The notes beneath the pieces were generated by a model. That model saw nothing but the letters and a program-made list of their open reading frames with translations, had not been told where the DNA came from and did no database searches. From Flavobacteriaceae bacterium (GTDB taxonomy: Bacteria > Bacteroidota > Bacteroidia > Flavobacteriales > Flavobacteriaceae): a stretch of DNA of 64,000 nt. Positions 56,873-64,000 of the stretch are shown here, one piece after another (the stretch's first letter is position 1; each line of letters opens with the position of its first letter). A program made the position numbers and the translations under genes. The stretch lies in contig CANHRI010000001.1 of NCBI GenBank assembly GCA_947463515.1, forward strand, positions 1 through 64,000. The letters are read 5' to 3'.

Positions 56873-57268
56873 TTATTTTAAACGTACCAACACTCCCTTT
56901 CGTTTCACCAAATTTTTATAATCCCATTGAATCATTTGCGCCTTTTGTAACCAACGCTCGAGTGCAAGGGCATCGATTTGCGAAACATCCGTGTAAAAAA
57001 TTGAAGCATCTTTAATTTTTTCCCCACGAATAATTAAATCCGATTCTTCAAAATATTGCCCACTCCAGAACATTAAACGAATACCACGTTTCTGTTTACT
57101 ATACCCAACAATCGGATTCTCTTCAATAAACCAAACGGGATGCGCATGCCCTATTTTTGACTCAGCTCCCGATAATTTGGAGTGAATAATCGCACTGAGT
57201 TGCTCGCAAATTATGGCGTAATCTGCCTCATGTTGTTGATTATAAGCGACAATAGAATCGTGTACCAT
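56873..57268 (-). CDS. DUF1801-family protein
   Basis: 131 aa, cytoplasmic. The conserved DUF1801 pattern is visible: GAESKIGHAHPVWFIEENPI, GYSKQKRGIRLMFWSGQYF, KDASIFYTDVSQI. The fold is YdhG-like; no biochemical role is established. Divergent from arsR across an 84-base region. First gene of a two-gene unit with the PH-like gene. Confidence 0.85.
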   Translation of the reverse strand: MVHDSIVAYNQQHEADYAIICEQLSAIIHSKLSGAESKIGHAHPVWFIEENPIVGYSKQKRGIRLMFWSGQYFEESDLIIRGEKIKDASIFYTDVSQIDALALERWLQKAQMIQWDYKNLVKRKGVLVRLK

Positions 57269-57300
57269 TCTTATTTTAAAAAATAAAAGTAAGAAAATAG

Positions 57301-57335
57301 TTGAGACATTCCTTTTTATCGTAATATTGCAATAT
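57301..57335 (+). promoter_or_regulatory. ars promoter with overlapping operator-like palindrome
   Basis: TTG (57301-57303), 18 bases, TAATATTG (57322-57329, one mismatch). The perfect 12-base palindrome ATATTGCAATAT (57324-57335) overlaps the -7 box, a suitable site for the ArsR repressor encoded 17 bases downstream. Confidence 0.55.
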
Positions 57336-57352
57336 AATTATATATAAAAACA

Positions 57353-57682
57353 ATGGGCGTTACCAAAACCGAACATTTCACCGAGGCACAAAATGCTACA
57401 GCACTTCAACTAAAAGCTTTAGCACATCCGGCACGAATAGCCATCATGGAGTATTTATGTGAAGTTAATTCTTGCATTTGTGGAGATATCGTTAATGAAT
57501 TACCCTTATCACAACCTACGATTTCACAACACTTGAAAGAGTTGAAAAATGCCGGACTTATTAAAGGTACTGTCGAAGGTACTGCCATTTGTTATTGTAT
57601 TGATGAAAAAGGAATCGCGCAGTTACAATCCTACTTCAATCAATTTGCCACGCGTCTACACGACAAAAAACAATGTTGTTAA
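57353..57682 (+). CDS. arsR: ArsR-family metalloregulator
   Basis: 109 aa winged-helix repressor. DNA-recognition region LPLSQPTISQHLKELKNAGL (about residues 50-69), beta wing GTVEGTAICYCID. Cysteines at the start of the recognition domain (CEVNSCICGDI) and a CC pair at the very C-terminus (DKKQCC) could bind arsenite. As in related operons it should release the promoter when As(III) binds. First gene of the ars cassette. Confidence 0.93.
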   Translation: MGVTKTEHFTEAQNATALQLKALAHPARIAIMEYLCEVNSCICGDIVNELPLSQPTISQHLKELKNAGLIKGTVEGTAICYCIDEKGIAQLQSYFNQFATRLHDKKQCC

Positions 57683-57699
57683 CTTAAAATGCAATTCGT

Positions 57700-58164
57700 A
57701 TGAAACTCTCTGCATTACAAAATTATTTAAAATCGGTAACTAACATCCAATTTCAATTGCCTAACGGACAAGAGGTTCCCGCACATTTTCACATTACGGA
57801 AGCGGGCCTTACCACCAAACGCTTTATCGATTGTGGCGGCACTTTTCGCACCAAAAAAACAATTAACATGCAAGTTTGGGTCGCAGAGGATGTGGATCAC
57901 CGACTGACTCCTACAAAACTTTTGGGCATTTTAAAAAAAGTTGAACCCTTGTACCAAGAAGAAGATTTGGAGGTTGAAGTCGAATACCAAGAAACAACCA
58001 TTAGTCGCTATGGTTTGTCATTTGAGAATGGTGTTTTTCGTTTCGAACCCAAATTCACCGATTGCTTAGCTAAAGACCATTGCGGAATTCCAGAAAATCA
58101 GATGCCCCAAAAGAAAGAAACTTCGGTAACGACTTCTTGTACTCCTGGAGGAGGTTGTTGTTAA
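57700..58164 (+). CDS. DUF6428-family protein of the arsenic cassette
   Basis: 154 aa, cytoplasmic. The N-terminal part (MKLSALQNYLKSVTNIQFQL, PAHFHITEAGLTTKRFIDCG, MQVWVAEDVDHRL) matches the DUF6428 pattern known from ars operons of Bacteroidota. The C-terminus is a short linker ending in CTPGGGCC, a possible arsenite- or metal-binding tail. Function unknown; chaperone-like handing of As(III) is one idea (inference). 17 bases after arsR, with a purine-rich ribosome site before the next gene. Confidence 0.88.
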   Translation: MKLSALQNYLKSVTNIQFQLPNGQEVPAHFHITEAGLTTKRFIDCGGTFRTKKTINMQVWVAEDVDHRLTPTKLLGILKKVEPLYQEEDLEVEVEYQETTISRYGLSFENGVFRFEPKFTDCLAKDHCGIPENQMPQKKETSVTTSCTPGGGCC

Positions 58165-58175
58165 TTTTTTGACTG

Positions 58176-58805
58176 ATGAAAAACGAACTTTTTCCCGACT
58201 TACGCCAATACCTCGAAGCGAGTGATTTTGAGCGTCTAACCCCAGAACGGTTGTCATTGCTTGACCCCTTAATCGCTTTAGGACGCGTGGAATGGGCAGC
58301 AGGGCGTTCTCTTGTATTGAATTGCATTTGTACCCACAATTCACGCCGCAGCCACCTTACACAGGTTTGGGCACAAGCCGCAGCGGATTATTATGGCATT
58401 CCGCTCACAGCGTATTCGGGAGGGACGGGAGCTACTGCGCTTTATCCTGCCATTCTCGAAACACTCCAAGCCGCAGGATTTCATTGCCAGACCTTAGCGA
58501 AAGGAGAAAATCCGATTTACGCCCTCCGCACAGGTCCAAACACCATCCCCATTATTGGATTTTCAAAACGGTACGAGCACCCGTTCAATCCCCAAACTGG
58601 ATTTATCGCTTTAATGACCTGTTCGAGTGCCGACGAAGGCTGTCCTATTGTTCTTGGAGCGAAAGCCCGTTTTCCACTTCGTTACATCGATCCGAAACAC
58701 GCAGACGGAACGCCAGATCAAGCAGCAGTGTATGCCGAGCGATGCCGACAAATTGCCACTGAAATGATGTATGTGATGAGTCAAATTCAAACCCCTATAA
58801 AATGA
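58176..58805 (+). CDS. Low-molecular-weight phosphatase-type protein, putative arsenate reductase
   Basis: 209 aa, longer than the typical ~140-aa LMW phosphatase fold. After a ~45-residue N-terminal extension ([20 protein letters not shown]) comes the phosphate loop [14 protein letters not shown] with the CX5R motif (Cys about 52). The region [20 protein letters not shown] contains additional cysteines that could relay the disulfide. Its position between DUF6428 and ACR3 supports a role in reducing arsenate. It overlaps the ACR3 gene by 4 bases (ATGA). Confidence 0.85.
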   Translation: MKNELFPDLRQYLEASDFERLTPERLSLLDPLIALGRVEWAAGRSLVLNCICTHNSRRSHLTQVWAQAAADYYGIPLTAYSGGTGATALYPAILETLQAAGFHCQTLAKGENPIYALRTGPNTIPIIGFSKRYEHPFNPQTGFIALMTCSSADEGCPIVLGAKARFPLRYIDPKHADGTPDQAAVYAERCRQIATEMMYVMSQIQTPIK

Positions 58806-59866
58806 GTGCCCAAGATTGTAACCCAGTCGTCAACCGAAAACGATTATCATTTTTAGACCGTTACCTGACGCTTTGGATTTTTTTAGCCATGGCTTTAGGG
58901 GTGAGTTTGGGTCATTTTTACCCCTCCGTGAGTGAAGACATTCAAAACTTATCCCATGGCACAACAAACATTCCTTTGGCTATTGGATTGATTCTCATGA
59001 TGTATCCTCCATTGGCTAAAGTAAATTACAGTAAAATGAGACCCGTTTTTAGAAATACCAAAGTACTTTCGGCTTCCTTAATTCTGAATTGGATTGTTGG
59101 CCCTGTCCTAATGTTTGCTTTGGCGTTACTATTGCTGCCGGATTATCCAGAATACCGTAATGGCTTGATATTAATTGGCTTAGCGCGATGCATTGCAATG
59201 GTAGTTGTTTGGAATGATTTGGCCGAAGGAGACCGCGAGTACGGCGCCGGACTCATTGCATTGAACAGTATTTTTCAAGTACTTTTTTACAGCGTCTATG
59301 CGTATCTTTTTTTGGGCGTTTTACCACCTTATTTTGGATTACCAGGGATTGAAGTAGATTTATCAATTGGTGTCATCGCAGAAAGTGTGGGTATTTATTT
59401 AGGAATTCCTTTTTTGCTTGGCATAACCTCACGCTATTTCCTTATTCATCAAAAAGGGGAAGCTTGGTTTCAAGAACGGTTTGTTCCTTTTATATCGCCC
59501 TTTACCTTAATCGCTTTGTTGGCAACGATTGTATTGATGTTTAGTTTAAAAGGGCAACTCATTCTTGAAATCCCATGGGATGTTGTGCGTATTGCACTAC
59601 CATTGGTGCTGTATTTCGGAATCATGTTTGTGCTTAGTTTTATCTTGGGCCGCTATTTTGGAGCCAACTATGCCCAATCGACAGCGGTGGCTTTCACGGC
59701 AACAGGAAATAATTTTGAATTGGCGATTGCGGTTGCCATTGGCGTATTTGGATTACACAGTGGTGAAGCCTTTGCGGGTGTCATCGGACCTTTGGTTGAA
59801 GTCCCCGCCCTCATAGCCTTAGTCCAACTAGCCTTTTGGTTTCGAAAAAAAGGAGCAACAACCTAA
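58802..59866 (+). CDS. Arsenite efflux permease, ACR3 family
   Basis: 354 aa with about ten transmembrane helices. The family-defining segment [20 protein letters not shown] (about residues 127-146) contains the Cys required for arsenite transport in characterised ACR3 proteins (about Cys 129). [20 protein letters not shown] near the C-terminus is the second typical region. It exports As(III) across the inner membrane, completing the cassette. ATGA overlap with the reductase gene suggests coupled translation. Often called arsB or acr3. Confidence 0.95.
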   Translation: MSAQDCNPVVNRKRLSFLDRYLTLWIFLAMALGVSLGHFYPSVSEDIQNLSHGTTNIPLAIGLILMMYPPLAKVNYSKMRPVFRNTKVLSASLILNWIVGPVLMFALALLLLPDYPEYRNGLILIGLARCIAMVVVWNDLAEGDREYGAGLIALNSIFQVLFYSVYAYLFLGVLPPYFGLPGIEVDLSIGVIAESVGIYLGIPFLLGITSRYFLIHQKGEAWFQERFVPFISPFTLIALLATIVLMFSLKGQLILEIPWDVVRIALPLVLYFGIMFVLSFILGRYFGANYAQSTAVAFTATGNNFELAIAVAIGVFGLHSGEAFAGVIGPLVEVPALIALVQLAFWFRKKGATT

Positions 59867-59879
59867 TACTAAGGATTGC

Positions 59880-59887
59880 TATATTTG
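59880..59887 (+). promoter_or_regulatory. -7 box before the truncated haemoglobin gene
   Basis: TATATTTG (an exact TAnnTTTG match) 21 bases before the GTG start; the -33 region shows no clear TTTG. The gene may be transcribed apart from the ars genes. Confidence 0.4.
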
Positions 59888-59908
59888 TCTACTTAAAACT
59901 AAATTCCC

Positions 59909-60292
59909 GTGACCGACTTACAAACCCAAGAGGATATTTATGTAATTGTAGATGCATTTTATAAAAAATTATTTGCCGACGCGCGAATCAATTATATTTT
60001 CACCGAAGTGATTCCCGTACATGAAAAACTAGAAGAACATTTACAAATATTAGTACGCTTTTGGTCGCAAGCCTTACTTGGCACAGGGGGTTATTTCAAT
60101 AATCTCACACAAATTCACATGGAAGTTGATACCCTTTCGGCCTTGACCAAGGAACATTTTGACATTTGGTTAAACCATTTTGAAGCGGCTATTAATGATA
60201 ATTTTGAAGGATTCAATTGTGAACGTATGAAAAATATGGCACACAATTTATCGACGATAATGCAGATAAAAATCAAACAAAAAAGAGGGTAG
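59909..60292 (+). CDS. Group III truncated haemoglobin
   Basis: 127 aa, starting at GTG (59909); no ATG is available nearby. Helical globin with YVIVDAFYKKLFADARINYI, FTEVIPVHEKLEEHLQILVR, FWSQALLGTGGYFNN and HFDIWLNHFEAAINDNFEG, the group III pattern. It binds O2, NO or sulfide in family members; the physiological role is unclear. Its TAG stop lies inside the downstream bidirectional terminator stem. 42 bases after ACR3. Confidence 0.92.
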   Translation: MTDLQTQEDIYVIVDAFYKKLFADARINYIFTEVIPVHEKLEEHLQILVRFWSQALLGTGGYFNNLTQIHMEVDTLSALTKEHFDIWLNHFEAAINDNFEGFNCERMKNMAHNLSTIMQIKIKQKRG

Positions 60293-60317
60293 CCTAAACA
60301 GCCACCCTCTTTTTTTT
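60279..60317. terminator. Bidirectional terminator between trHb and the T9SS repeat gene
   Basis: A 12-bp stem (AAAAAAGAGGGT at 60279-60290 with ACCCTCTTTTTT from 60304) plus an inner GC pair, with A and T runs on both flanks. The haemoglobin stop codon is inside the stem. Confidence 0.9.
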
Positions 60318-60335
60318 ATAATTATACTTTACAGT

Positions 60336-61385
60336 TTACTTTTTTACAAAAGGACGCACCACCGATTGCGTATCGTCGCTTAAACGAATCCAATACGTAC
60401 CTTGGGGTAAGTTGGACACATCAAGCGAGGCCGCCGTTAACACTCCTTGTTGTACCGTTTGTCCTAATGCATTGACAATAGTATACGTGTTAAAATCTAC
60501 AGGAGATGTCCATGTTAACTCGGTTTGCACTGGATTGGGATACAAACGCAAATCAGCAAGAGCTACTTCAGAAACATTCAAGGCATTATTATAAACACAG
60601 ACGACAAAGTTGGCTGCAGTAGTTAGAGTTGCATTGACATTAAACACGCGAATCAAATAGGTTGTACCTACTGTCAGATTGGTTAGGTTTACAATCTCAG
60701 TAGCACTTGTTCCTGCTTGACTCATACAGTTAATTACCGTACCGGAACAAGAGGCTTCATACACTTGAAACCCGTGATTCACGCCATTGCCTCCTGACAA
60801 TTGAACCGTCATTGTCGACAGTGGTGCCACAAACGAATACCACACATCTTGAGATGCTACTGCCGCACAGGTGGGTGCCGGCGCATCAATCGTAGTTCCA
60901 GCAAAGGATACTACTGGACCGTTACAAGCATTAGAAGGCGTAATCGATGTCGCATTGGCACATGCATCGTTGGACGGTTGAGGGAAACTTTGCACACAAA
61001 TGGTAAATCCGTTGGTGATTACTCCGCTAGTCGCTGAAGCCACTCGAATAAAATATACGGTACCTGGAACAAAATTATTGTTCAAATAGATTTCTGAAGC
61101 TCCATTCCCCCCTGTATTGATACAAGCTATGGCAGTTCCTGTACAACTTCCTTCAAATAATTCTAACACTATATTGAAATTGTTGACTGGGTTAACTGTA
61201 ATGCTGGTGGTAGCATTGGTGGCGGTAAATTGATACCAAACGTCTTGCGTAGAAGCGGTCACACAACTCGGTATTGTTCCAGAAGCCGTAGCTCCGTTAA
61301 ATGTACCCGAAGTCAACACACACGAAGTTCCCGCAGTAAGTACTTGTGCTGAAGCACACGCATCATTATTCGGTTGGGGATAATT
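60336..61385 (-). pseudogene. 3' part of the broken T9SS repeat protein (repeat units 4 and 5 and sorting domain)
   Basis: This frame continues in phase from the TAA at 61386-61388 of the gene upstream. It holds two more ~135-residue PPC-like beta-sandwich units (NNDACASAQVLTAGTSCVL ... and NDACANATSITPSNACNGPV ..., each with DVWYxFxA and TxYxIRV) and the T9SS type A sorting domain (LRLYPNPVQTELTWTSPVDF ... GTYWIRLSDDTQSVVRPFVK K). The first internal ATG is at 61319, inside unit 4, so a stand-alone protein would lack a signal peptide and could not be exported. It is therefore read as the severed end of the upstream gene. Confidence 0.75.
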
Positions 61386-62618
61386 TTAAACACAAATCAC
61401 AAAGTTTAATGTAGTCAATGCAGCCGCGGTATTCAGAACCCTAACAAAATAAGTGGTTCCCACTACAAAATTGGTATTCACATAAAACTCAGCCACACTC
61501 GTTCCGGACTGATTTTGACAAGCCACTAAAGTTCCTGTACACGATTCGGCGTAAATCTCAAAAGCAACATTAAGGTTTGTATTGGGTCCAACGGAAACAC
61601 TCATCGTAGGCGCTGTCGCAGTGAACTGGAACCACAAATCTTGCCCTGCGTTGGGCGCACAATTCGGTACTCCACCGTTTAAGGTACTTCCAGCAAAAGT
61701 GGCTGAAGTTGCAACACAAGTTTCAGCGGGAGTTAACACCAAGGCATTGGCACACGTATTATTTGCGGGTGTGGGATAATTTTGAACACAAATGGTAAAC
61801 GAGTTCGTAGCCAAGCCTATACTCGCATTCAAAACGCGCACAAAATAGGTATTCCCCACAACAAAATTGTTATTGAAATAGAATTCGGTCGAACCTACTC
61901 CAAACTGACCGATACAAGCTACTGAGGTTCCTGTGCAGCTGCCATCCAATACATCAAAAGCCACATTGACATTGCCATTGGGAACTACCGTTACACTCAT
62001 GGTTGGGTCGGTAGCCACAAAGCGGTACCACACATCTTGGGAGGCTGAGCTAGCACAAGTCGGAGCCGTTGTGCTACGACTTGATCCGCTGAACGTTCCC
62101 GAAGTGGCATTACAGGTTAAAGTAGGGGTTAGCGTTACCGCATTGGCGCATTCGTCGTTGGCGGGTGTGGGATAATTTTGAACACAAATGGTAAACGAGT
62201 TCGTAGCCAAGCCTGTACTCGCATTCAACACGCGCACAAAATAGGTATTCCCCACAACAAAATTGTTATTGAAATAGAATTCGGTCGAACCCACTCCAAA
62301 CTGACCGATACAAGCTACTGAGATTCCTGTACAGCTGCCATCCAATACATCAAAAGCAACATTGAGACCCGAAGCTGGGGCAACAGTAATGCTCATCGTA
62401 GCTTGTGTAGCGGTAAAACGATACCATACATCTTGTGAAGCTGAGGATGCACAAGCAGGTTGGGGCGAAGTACGGGTAGCGCCGTTAAACGAACCTGAAA
62501 CGGCATTACACGTGTTAGCAGGCGTAAGTTCGATTGCGTTGGCACATTCATCGTTTTGTGACCAACCGCTTAGGATTCCCATAAAGAGGACAAAAAATAA
62601 GCGTAAAGTTCTTCCCAT
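61386..62618 (-). CDS. Secreted PPC-like repeat protein truncated by an in-frame stop (5' part)
   Basis: 410 aa from the ATG at 62618 (MGRTLRLFFVLFMGILSGWS, signal peptide); a TTG six codons earlier lies in the -7 box. It contains three tandem ~132-residue beta-sandwich units, each beginning NDxCANA, with DVWYRFTAT and NxYFVRVLN motifs. The reading stops at TAA (61386-61388) exactly where the other unit junctions have CAA in CVQNYPTP. Removing the stop would give a 766-codon protein with five units plus a T9SS tail. As it stands the product is exported to the periplasm but lacks the sorting domain. Confidence 0.8.
   Translation of the reverse strand: MGRTLRLFFVLFMGILSGWSQNDECANAIELTPANTCNAVSGSFNGATRTSPQPACASSASQDVWYRFTATQATMSITVAPASGLNVAFDVLDGSCTGISVACIGQFGVGSTEFYFNNNFVVGNTYFVRVLNASTGLATNSFTICVQNYPTPANDECANAVTLTPTLTCNATSGTFSGSSRSTTAPTCASSASQDVWYRFVATDPTMSVTVVPNGNVNVAFDVLDGSCTGTSVACIGQFGVGSTEFYFNNNFVVGNTYFVRVLNASIGLATNSFTICVQNYPTPANNTCANALVLTPAETCVATSATFAGSTLNGGVPNCAPNAGQDLWFQFTATAPTMSVSVGPNTNLNVAFEIYAESCTGTLVACQNQSGTSVAEFYVNTNFVVGTTYFVRVLNTAAALTTLNFVICV
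61765..61969 (-). repeat. Near-identical internal direct repeat, copy in unit 2
   Basis: About 205 bases matching 62161-62365 with only six differences (about 97% identity), offset by 396 bases (132 codons). The units outside this stretch are far more diverged, indicating recent duplication or gene conversion. Confidence 0.8.
62161..62365 (-). repeat. Near-identical internal direct repeat, copy in unit 1
   Basis: Partner of 61765-61969, encoding FTICVQNYPTP back to VAFDVLDGSCTG of unit 1. See the partner entry for identity. Confidence 0.8.
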
Positions 62619-62633
62619 TTTTTCAATTTTTGA

Positions 62634-62641
62634 CAAAAATA
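62634..62641 (-). promoter_or_regulatory. -7 box of the T9SS repeat gene
   Basis: The minus strand reads TATTTTTG (an exact TAnnTTTG match) 15 bases before the ATG at 62618. No clear -33 element. Confidence 0.5.
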
Positions 62642-62793
62642 ATGCATCTCTAACAGATTTAAGCCCCTGATTTTAGGTAAAATGTTAATAGGGGGCATAA
62701 AAAATTTTAATTTAATAATTTTATAAAGAAAGGGTAACATCTTTAAGCACAACTCCATTTCATTTCGTATTTTCGAGTTTAAAAATTAAGAGT

Positions 62794-63852
62794 ATGTCAA
62801 TAAAGATTACGGGGTCAGGATGTTACATCCCAACAGAAACAGTGACCAACTTGGACTTCGCCCGCCACCAATTTCTCAACGAAGACGGAACGCCTTTTCC
62901 CTACTCAAATGAAGTCGTTGCTGAGAAATTTTTGGAAATAACTGGAATTCAAGAACGCCGTTATGTTTCAAATGATTTATTGACTTCAGACATCGCGACT
63001 ATTGCCGCCCAACGCGCAATTTCCGATGCAAGAATAGACCCCGAAACACTGGATTATATCATTTTTGCGCACAATTTTGGTAACGTCAAAAAAGGCGCAA
63101 TACAAACCGACATTCTACCTAGTTTGGCTACGCGTGTGAAATATGATTTAAAAATCCAAAATCCAAAATGTGTGGCCTATGATATTCTCTTTGGTTGCCC
63201 CGGTTGGATAGAAGGAGTCATTCAAGCCTATGCGTTTATAAGAGCGGGTATGGCCAAAAAATGTTTGGTGATTGGAGCGGAAACCTTATCCCGTGTGGTC
63301 GACATTCATGATCGGGATTCAATGATTTATTCCGATGGTGCGGGTGCCACAATTATTGAAGAAACCCAGGCTCCTGGGGGAATCCTAGCGCATGAAACCG
63401 CTACGTTTGCCAGTGAAGAAGCCTATTATTTGTTCTTTGGGAATTCGTTCAATACCAACCACGACCCCGATGTTCGCTATATCAAAATGTACGGCCGTAA
63501 GATTTATGAATTTGCCTTGAGCAATGTTCCCAAAGCGATGGCCGCTTGTTTGGAAAAAAGTGGAATGGATATCTCGCAAGTCAAAAAAGTTTTAATCCAT
63601 CAAGCCAATGAAAAAATGGATGAAGCCATTATTCATCGTTTTTTTAAACTATACAAACAATTACCCCCTGAGGGTGTCATGCCCATGAGCATTCATAAAT
63701 TGGGCAATAGCAGTGTCGCAACAGTTCCTACCCTATATGATTTATTGATCAAAGGACAAATTGAAAATCAAGAATTACATCCTGGCGATGTGGTGATTTT
63801 TGCTTCAGTTGGAGCAGGCATGAATATCAATGCAATCATTTATCAATTGTAA
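62794..63852 (+). CDS. 3-oxoacyl-ACP synthase III-like (KAS III) enzyme
   Basis: 352 aa thiolase-fold condensing enzyme. Active-site Cys in ILFGCPGWIEGV (about residue 135), His in KVLIHQANEKMDEA (about 269) and Asn in LGNSSVATVPTL (about 305) give the Cys-His-Asn triad of FabH-type enzymes. It differs from canonical FabH in length and in the N-terminal part (SIKITGSGCYIPTETVTNLD), so it may serve a specialised lipid or secondary pathway rather than housekeeping initiation. No neighbouring acyl-carrier or lipid genes are in the window. The 148 bases after it hold nothing I can support. Confidence 0.9.
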   Translation: MSIKITGSGCYIPTETVTNLDFARHQFLNEDGTPFPYSNEVVAEKFLEITGIQERRYVSNDLLTSDIATIAAQRAISDARIDPETLDYIIFAHNFGNVKKGAIQTDILPSLATRVKYDLKIQNPKCVAYDILFGCPGWIEGVIQAYAFIRAGMAKKCLVIGAETLSRVVDIHDRDSMIYSDGAGATIIEETQAPGGILAHETATFASEEAYYLFFGNSFNTNHDPDVRYIKMYGRKIYEFALSNVPKAMAACLEKSGMDISQVKKVLIHQANEKMDEAIIHRFFKLYKQLPPEGVMPMSIHKLGNSSVATVPTLYDLLIKGQIENQELHPGDVVIFASVGAGMNINAIIYQL

Positions 63853-64000
63853 ATCGCAGTTTGAATTCAATATAATCCAATTGAAATAAGGATTGAACAA
63901 AAAAATAGTACTGTTGACTTCTTGTAGACTCAAGTTTTTGTAGAACAAGGATTCCGTTTTTAAATTAACTAAAGATTGCTTTTTCTCTTCTCGAACTATA

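Noticed and set aside
63853..64000. Start of a further gene at the right edge
   Set aside because: No open frame of reasonable length or promoter could be supported in the last 148 bases.

Overview
The window looks like chromosomal DNA of a member of the Bacteroidota, most likely a Flavobacteriaceae species close to Flavobacterium. Three lines of evidence support this. Several secreted proteins end in a type IX secretion (T9SS) type A sorting domain. Many genes have a Bacteroidota-type promoter (TTTG/TTG, 16 to 22 bases, then TAnnTTTG). Ribosomal protein genes have weak or absent Shine-Dalgarno sequences. The assignment comes from protein and motif recognition only; no search was run. No tRNA, rRNA, CRISPR array, insertion sequence or prophage was seen.

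Layout. 1-1372: the N-terminal part of a secreted head-repeat (YadA-like) adhesin that runs off the left edge. 1617-9649: citrate synthase; a LytS-type histidine kinase, LytTR response regulator and secreted leucine-rich-repeat protein in one tight transcription unit; enolase. 9941-12087: a secreted orphan protein and carA. 12220-25794: an unbroken 28-gene S10-spc-alpha run (rplC to rplQ), including secY, infA, rpoA and a 38-codon rpmJ. 26186-29538: the str operon (rpsL, rpsG, fusA, rpsJ), separated from the run by its own terminator and a new promoter. 29772-39535: a compact Omp85-like barrel protein, an rRNA methyltransferase, a rhomboid protease, rarA, a radC/HAD/hypothetical unit, a DUF1287 lipoprotein, mpl and a TPR protein. 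39610-47013: an S46 peptidase, an M43 metalloprotease with T9SS tail, obgE, a CBS/CorC-type membrane protein, adk and hpt. 47111-56345: a HEAT-like protein, purK, a TlpA-like protein, purE, an M3 peptidase, a UbiA-like membrane protein and gcvP. 56473-60292: two small proteins, an arsenic-resistance operon (arsR, DUF6428 protein, LMW-phosphatase-type reductase, ACR3 pump) and a truncated haemoglobin. 60336-62618: a repeat-built T9SS protein gene cut by an in-frame stop. 62794-63852: a KAS III-like enzyme.

How the parts work together. The core is housekeeping: translation, the Sec translocon, RNA polymerase alpha, the TCA cycle, glycolysis, purine and pyrimidine synthesis, glycine cleavage and cell-wall recycling. 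Around it lie envelope and secretion functions: T9SS cargo, periplasmic peptidases, a barrel protein and the adhesin. Proteolysis (S46, M43, M3, rhomboid) is prominent, which would fit a protein-degrading lifestyle.

Most interesting points. (1) Within the 28-gene ribosomal run only two gaps exceed 27 bases. Each carries a long hairpin about 15 bases before the start of rpsH (S8) and rpsD (S4), and the run's leader before rplC/rplD (L3/L4) has two mutually exclusive hairpins. S8, S4 and L4 are the three classical autoregulators of these operons in E. coli. (2) A single C-to-T change turns a conserved CAA into TAA in the 766-codon T9SS repeat protein and separates it from its sorting domain. 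(3) A two-component system is apparently co-transcribed with a secreted leucine-rich-repeat protein. (4) The ars cassette has cysteine-tailed proteins and a palindrome lying on its promoter.
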